Origin: CAZJQD01 sp964548165 [NCBI: uncultured bacterium]
GTDB lineage: Bacteria; UBA8481
Direction: 5' to 3'
NCBI GenBank assembly: GCA_964548165.1
Contig: CAZJQD010000060.1
Coordinates: 7,124-17,562 of the forward strand
DNA: 10,439 nucleotides
In this document: positions 7,186 through 10,439 of the stretch, piece after piece
Layout of the letters: every line of letters starts with the position of its first letter
Numbering within the stretch: the stretch's first letter is position 1
Program-made: the position numbers and the translations under genes
The notes under the pieces: model-generated
Database searches by the model: none
The model's input: only the letters and a program-made list of their open reading frames with translations
What the model was told of the DNA's origin: nothing

Positions 7186-7504
7186 CACCACAGAGACCAC
7201 GGGGACCACGGAGAAAGACCGGCACCACAGAGAACACAGAGGACGCAGAGAAAGTCAACGGCCGAACCGGGCGAAAGTCAGATGCCGAACCGGATGAACG
7301 TCTGGGACAGAATCGGATGAAGATCAAAGGCCGAGAAGGATGCACGTCAGAGTCGAACGACCAAGATGCCTGGGCCGGGACGATGAATCGATGATGCTAT
7401 TCTCGATCCCGGTTTTGAAGTTCTCTGCGTCCTCTGTGCTCTCTGTGGTGAAACGATCTTCCCTCCGCCGTTCTTTCTCCGTGGTCCCCGTGGTCTCCGT
7501 GGTG
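7186..7504. repeat. Nested double inverted repeat, arms A-B / B'-A'
   Basis: Left arms are A (7186-7218, 33 bases) and B (7223-7252, 30 bases). Right arms are B' (7421-7450) and A' (7472-7504). A and A' are reverse complements with one mismatch in 33; B and B' have one mismatch in 30. The order A-B-B'-A' makes a two-storey hairpin around a 168-bp interior. The arms are variants of the ACCGCAGAG/ACCACAGAG repeat found elsewhere in the window. The interior holds a direct repeat GCCGAACCGG (near 7259 and 7285) and no convincing gene. The right arms run into the coding sequence of the second sco gene. Confidence 0.85.
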
Positions 7505-8080
7505 ATGGCCCTTGTCCTGGTTTCCTGCGGCGAGGCCATCCCGTCGACGCCCGCGGTGTCGCCATCGTTCGCCTCCGACACCGCCACCCTCCCCGGGAAC
7601 TCGCTCCACCACCTGCCGCATTCCTGGGCTGATGCGCGGGGAACTGCCTGGTCGCTCGCCCGATTCCGCGGCACCCCCGTGGTGCTTGGCATGTTCTACG
7701 CGTCCTGCAAGTCCGTCTGCCCGCGGACGCTCAACGGCCTGAGGGCGGTCCAGGAGGCGCTCTCGCCCGAGGCTCGTTCTCGCACCCGGTTTGTCCTCGT
7801 CTCGCTCGATCCCGTGCACGACACCCCAGCCGTCCTCGCCAGGGTCGCCGCCGATTATTCCCTCGACGACGCCTGGACCCTGGCCGTGGGAACCGAGGAA
7901 GCCACGCGGGAACTCGCCGCCGTGCTGGCGATCCGCTATCGCGCCGAGTCCGGAGGCGAGATCGGGCACACGCCGGTCATCACCGTGCTCGACGCCGAGG
8001 GCGTCCCAGGATTCGTGACGGAGGATCCGGCCGGCGATCGCGACCGCCTCGTGGAGACGATCGTCCCGCTATCCCGCTAG
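7445..8080 (+). CDS. SCO1/SenC-family copper chaperone, predicted lipoprotein
   Basis: The SCO domain (about residues 45-205) has the CKSVC copper motif (C88, C92), LDPVHDTP at 121-128 and the distal ligand His175 in GHTPVITVLD, so all three copper ligands are present. The start is uncertain. The frame is open to ATG 7340, with further ATGs at 7391 and 7394. These put the lipobox cysteine at residue 46 or later, too deep for a signal peptide. From GTG 7445 (or 7448) the product begins VVKRSSLRRS, followed by a hydrophobic run to LVSC (Cys28), a textbook lipoprotein signal. I therefore choose 7445 (211 residues), although no Shine-Dalgarno is visible. The signal-coding DNA is repeat sequence. 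With the first SCO protein, it likely supports copper-enzyme assembly at the outer face of a membrane. Confidence 0.88.
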   Translation: MVKRSSLRRSFSVVPVVSVVMALVLVSCGEAIPSTPAVSPSFASDTATLPGNSLHHLPHSWADARGTAWSLARFRGTPVVLGMFYASCKSVCPRTLNGLRAVQEALSPEARSRTRFVLVSLDPVHDTPAVLARVAADYSLDDAWTLAVGTEEATRELAAVLAIRYRAESGGEIGHTPVITVLDAEGVPGFVTEDPAGDRDRLVETIVPLSR

Positions 8081-8100
8081 CGCGACTTATTCATGAAATC

Positions 8101-8265
8101 ACCGCCGAGGCGCAGAGTTCGCAGAGGAACCAGAGTTGCAGTCGGAATTCGAAAAGAACGAGTCCTTGTTTAGACCGGCGGAGTCTGTTGCTCGGCGAGA
8201 ATTGTAGAGTGGCCAAATTGGCGTCACATCGACCCCTATCTCCGCGTTCTCTGCGCCTCTGCGGT
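8101..8265. repeat. 165-bp inverted-repeat element between convergent genes
   Basis: The arms are 8101-8127 and 8239-8265; the right arm matches the reverse complement of the left at 22 of 27 positions. The overall size is close to the 168-bp element at 3800-3967, and the arms belong to the same CAGAG family. The 111-bp interior is clearly more AT-rich than the surrounding genes, has a small palindrome (GCCAA-A-TTGGC near 8212), and shows no obvious similarity to the other interior. The element fills most of the 202-bp gap between the second sco gene and the minus-strand lipoprotein gene. No other feature is visible in that gap. Confidence 0.75.
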
Positions 8266-8282
8266 GCAATTCAACGAGCCGC

Positions 8283-9047
8283 CTACCGCGCGGCGACGCC
8301 GTGCTCCGCGAGTCTCAGGGCGCCGTCGGCGGCCATGCCGATCCCGGGCGCGTAGACCTTCACCGAGATCTCGCCGGGCTCCAGGGGCGAGGTCTCCTCG
8401 ACTCTCAGGCAGTTCTCGAGCCTGCCGGCGGGCGTCTCGATAACCTCGGACACGCTCGTGTGCGCCGCGCGGTCCATGGCCTCGCCCGGGGCCTGCTCCT
8501 GGTAGTACATCTGACCGACGACGGCGGTCCCGGGCATGATGAGCCCGAACCGGGCGCCATTCACGCCGGAACGCCACGCGCCGTGGTGATCGACCAGCTT
8601 GCCGTCCCGGAAGATGTCGACGTCCTCGCCGAAGTAGTAGACGTCCTTGGAGGCGGGATCGATCGCGAAGAAGTTGCGCGAGACCTCGATGAGCTCCCCG
8701 TTCTTCGACTCGCGCTCCTCGACGACGCGCGTCACGACGCCGTCGATGACCTCGGTATCCGCAAGCACCGTGATGATGACCTCGGCGGCGACCGTGCCCT
8801 CCTGGCCCTTCAAAACGATCCGGTGACCGGGCTCCAGGATGAAGAACGGGTTCCGGCCCGTCGTCGCGAGCGTGGCGGTGTCCACGTCGAAGCGCTCGAT
8901 CCAGGTGTCGGCGATCACGGCGCCCTCGGGAGCGGGCGGAGCCTCCTGGGCCGGCGGTGCGGGCGGAGGAGCGGCGGGAGTGCCGCAGGCCGTGGCGAGA
9001 GCGATCAGGCTACAGAATCCCAGGACATGGCCGCTTGTGAGTTTCAT
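8283..9047 (-). CDS. Uncharacterised secreted lipoprotein
   Basis: The 254-residue precursor starts at ATG 9047, backed by AGGAGA 5 bases upstream; the frame also extends to 9086 but without that support. Residues 1-20 are a signal peptide ending ATAC, with Cys21 the likely lipidated residue, followed by a Pro/Ala-rich linker (22-42). The rest (45-250) looks like a soluble, mostly beta domain. It contains NPFFILEPGHRIVLKG (66-81), NFFAIDPASKDVYYFGEDV (125-143), TPAGRLENCLRVEE (205-218) and PLEPGEISVKVYAPGIGM (221-238). These match my memory of a widespread uncharacterised secreted family (pattern NPYFPLxPG...WYFGED...YAPGVG). No catalytic motif is visible. The single internal cysteine (C213) sits in the conserved DCL-like spot. 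It converges with the respiratory block and probably is not part of it. Confidence 0.8.
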   Translation of the reverse strand: MKLTSGHVLGFCSLIALATACGTPAAPPPAPPAQEAPPAPEGAVIADTWIERFDVDTATLATTGRNPFFILEPGHRIVLKGQEGTVAAEVIITVLADTEVIDGVVTRVVEERESKNGELIEVSRNFFAIDPASKDVYYFGEDVDIFRDGKLVDHHGAWRSGVNGARFGLIMPGTAVVGQMYYQEQAPGEAMDRAAHTSVSEVIETPAGRLENCLRVEETSPLEPGEISVKVYAPGIGMAADGALRLAEHGVAAR

Positions 9048-9052
9048 GGATC

Positions 9053-9058
9053 TCTCCT
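9053..9058 (-). promoter_or_regulatory. Ribosome binding site of the minus-strand lipoprotein gene
   Basis: Read on the minus strand, AGGAGA lies 5 bases before ATG 9047. This decides the start at 9047 over the ATG at 9086 and places the signal peptide at the N-terminus. Confidence 0.7.
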
Positions 9059-9128
9059 GCTCGCGTCGCGGCAGGGTTCGGTCCATGACCGGTTCCGGAC
9101 GAGGAGCCGGGCAGAGTAACCGATTCTT

Positions 9129-10439
9129 TCACCGCTTCAAGGGAGGTCGTGATCCTGGCGTCGAGGAGGGCTCGCGGAGAAGCGGCGAATCAGCGCCGAT
9201 GCGTGTCCAGTGCCAGGGGTATTGAACGAAGGTATCCAGGCGGTTGGCGCCGCGGAACGCGTGGCGACGAAGACGAGCGGTCTGAGCCTCGGAGAATCCG
9301 TAGGTGGTGACCGTCCAGAGGGCGCCGTCTCGGAACGCGGCGATGCGTGTGTCGGTCCAGAGTCGTTCGAGCGGGACGTCATGGCCTCCCTGGTAGCGGA
9401 AGCCGGGCATCAGTGTCATGCGGGGGAGCCCATCCTCGGGGACGGGCAGGACGCCGACGGGCGCGCCGGGATCCCACGCGCGGTGCGGGAAGTACGTCAG
9501 GCCCTCGGCATGCAGGAGCACATCACGCGCGCGGACGAACGGGAGCGTGTCCGAGAGGATGCTGTCGAAGCGAATGCGTGACGGATAGGACTCGTGCCAT
9601 CGCCACCAGCCCGGGGCCATGGTCGCGACGAGGAGGACCAGCGCGCAGGCGCCGAGCCGTGCCGGCACGCGCGCGACGATGACCGCGGCGCATGCGGCGG
9701 GAAACGGCAGTAGCCAGAGAAAGAAGCGAGGCTCATCCATGCCGAGCGCCAGGTGGGACGCCAGGATCCAGGCGAAGATCGCCGCGAGCCCGGCGACGGG
9801 CGGGCCCAGGCGACGGTCTCCTCTCGCGAGTTGCACGAGTCCCGCGGCCACCAGGAGGAACCAGGCCGCCCCCGCCGCGGTCTTGAACACCGACCACGTC
9901 GGCACTCCCAGGAGCGTGAGCCACGGCTCGTGGAGTTCCTCGAGAGGAAACCTCGCGTGGCCGAAGAGCGCGCCGGGCCCGGGCGACGGCAGGCCGTTCA
10001 CCGCGGAAAACGAGACGAACTCGGCCTCCAGCGCCTTCGTGCCGCGGTACTGGAGCCCGATGAATAGGGCAGCCACGGCGATCGCTCCGAGAAGCGGCAG
10101 CAGGGCGCGGAGGTCGCGACGGCGAGCGGCCGCCCACGCCAGGAGAACTCCGGCCGCCGCGATGGGGAAGGCGGCGAGCGAGGAGGTGAGCGCGGCCAGG
10201 AGGCAGAGCGCGCCGTCGGTCCAGCCCGCGCGCGCGCGGCCCGCCACGATCGCGTCGACTCTCACGGACCAGAGCCCGACGATCGCGGCCAGCAGGATGT
10301 GCTCCTTGATGGAGAAGGCATAGAAGCCGGCGTAGGCGTGCGCGGCCAGGAAGAGGCCCGCGATCGCGCCGGCGCTCCGGGTCGATGTCCAGCGGGCCGC
10401 CAGGGCCCGCGCGGAGACCATGACCAGCATCATGCCCGC
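9129..10439 (-). CDS. Polytopic membrane protein, possibly GT-C type glycosyltransferase (5' truncated)
   Basis: The frame stays open to the window edge, so the N-terminus is probably outside; the first ATG inside is at 10433. From there, 434 residues show about eight to ten hydrophobic helices within residues 20-275, followed by a soluble C-terminal region of about 160 residues. The stretch MDEPRFFLWLLPFPA (near 228-242) recalls the helix ends with ExRYFLPLLP of ArnT/PMT-like GT-C glycosyltransferases, which transfer sugars from lipid carriers at the membrane. The acidic catalytic motif of that fold normally lies in the first loop, which is missing here, so the assignment is tentative. The next gene on the same strand begins 81 bp downstream and could be co-transcribed. 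Confidence 0.55.
   Translation of the reverse strand, partial: AGMMLVMVSARALAARWTSTRSAGAIAGLFLAAHAYAGFYAFSIKEHILLAAIVGLWSVRVDAIVAGRARAGWTDGALCLLAALTSSLAAFPIAAAGVLLAWAAARRRDLRALLPLLGAIAVAALFIGLQYRGTKALEAEFVSFSAVNGLPSPGPGALFGHARFPLEELHEPWLTLLGVPTWSVFKTAAGAAWFLLVAAGLVQLARGDRRLGPPVAGLAAIFAWILASHLALGMDEPRFFLWLLPFPAACAAVIVARVPARLGACALVLLVATMAPGWWRWHESYPSRIRFDSILSDTLPFVRARDVLLHAEGLTYFPHRAWDPGAPVGVLPVPEDGLPRMTLMPGFRYQGGHDVPLERLWTDTRIAAFRDGALWTVTTYGFSEAQTARLRRHAFRGANRLDTFVQYPWHWTRIGADSPLLREPSSTPGSRPPLKR

Noticed and set aside
276-8265. CRISPR array
   Set aside because: The repeats are scattered over 8 kb, occur in both orientations as pairs, lack regular spacers, and no cas gene is present.
8301-9119. 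272-residue plus-strand open frame opposite the minus-strand lipoprotein
   Set aside because: Rich in Asp, Gly and Arg without signal or motif. The minus strand has a ribosome site, signal peptide and lipobox.

Overview
This GC-rich window carries a compact block of respiratory and nitrogen-oxide genes on the plus strand (1..8080). Two minus-strand genes of a different character (8283..10439) converge on it. The organism looks like a Gram-negative-type bacterium with outer-surface lipoproteins: three lipoprotein signal peptides are visible. The high GC, strong G/C third-position use and dispersed 'CGCAGAGACGCGGAG'-type repeats recall environmental genomes such as Gemmatimonadota, Eisenbacteria or Acidobacteriota. 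That placement is an impression; nothing in the window settles it.

Layout. Bases 1..255 are the C-terminus of a membrane protein, possibly the last part of a heme-copper oxidase or NO-reductase-type subunit. Next come a three-helix membrane protein fused to a SCO copper-chaperone domain (346..1365), a 791-residue fusion of diheme cytochrome b, two [4Fe-4S] motifs, an MvhD-like domain and a periplasmic beta domain (1391..3766), and the heme O synthase ctaB (3966..4841). They are followed by an AniA-type copper nitrite reductase with a fused cytochrome c (nirK, 4868..6334), a NirV/FGE-fold protein (6350..7180) and a second SCO protein that is a lipoprotein (about 7445..8080). On the minus strand lie an uncharacterised lipoprotein (8283..9047) and a polytopic membrane protein with a GT-C-like look (9129..10439, 5'-truncated).

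How the genes may work together. NirK reduces nitrite to NO. CtaB makes heme O, the precursor of heme A, for a heme-copper enzyme. Two SCO proteins suggest copper delivery or thiol maintenance for copper centres. The cytochrome b/Fe-S fusion looks like a membrane electron-transfer module. If the 5' fragment is a heme-copper enzyme, the block could be a nitrite-to-NO-to-N2O (or O2) respiratory module with an unusual electron-input subunit. This is inference, because the catalytic part of that subunit lies outside the window.

The other striking feature is a family of dispersed repeats. One lone copy (276..307) and three inverted pairs (3800..3967, 7186..7504, 8101..8265) sit between genes. The outer end of the right arm reads GGTG each time. 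At two genes (ctaB and the second sco) this repeat DNA appears to supply the start codon, and at the second sco also most of the signal peptide. A separate short tandem repeat codes the N-terminus of the nirV-like gene.
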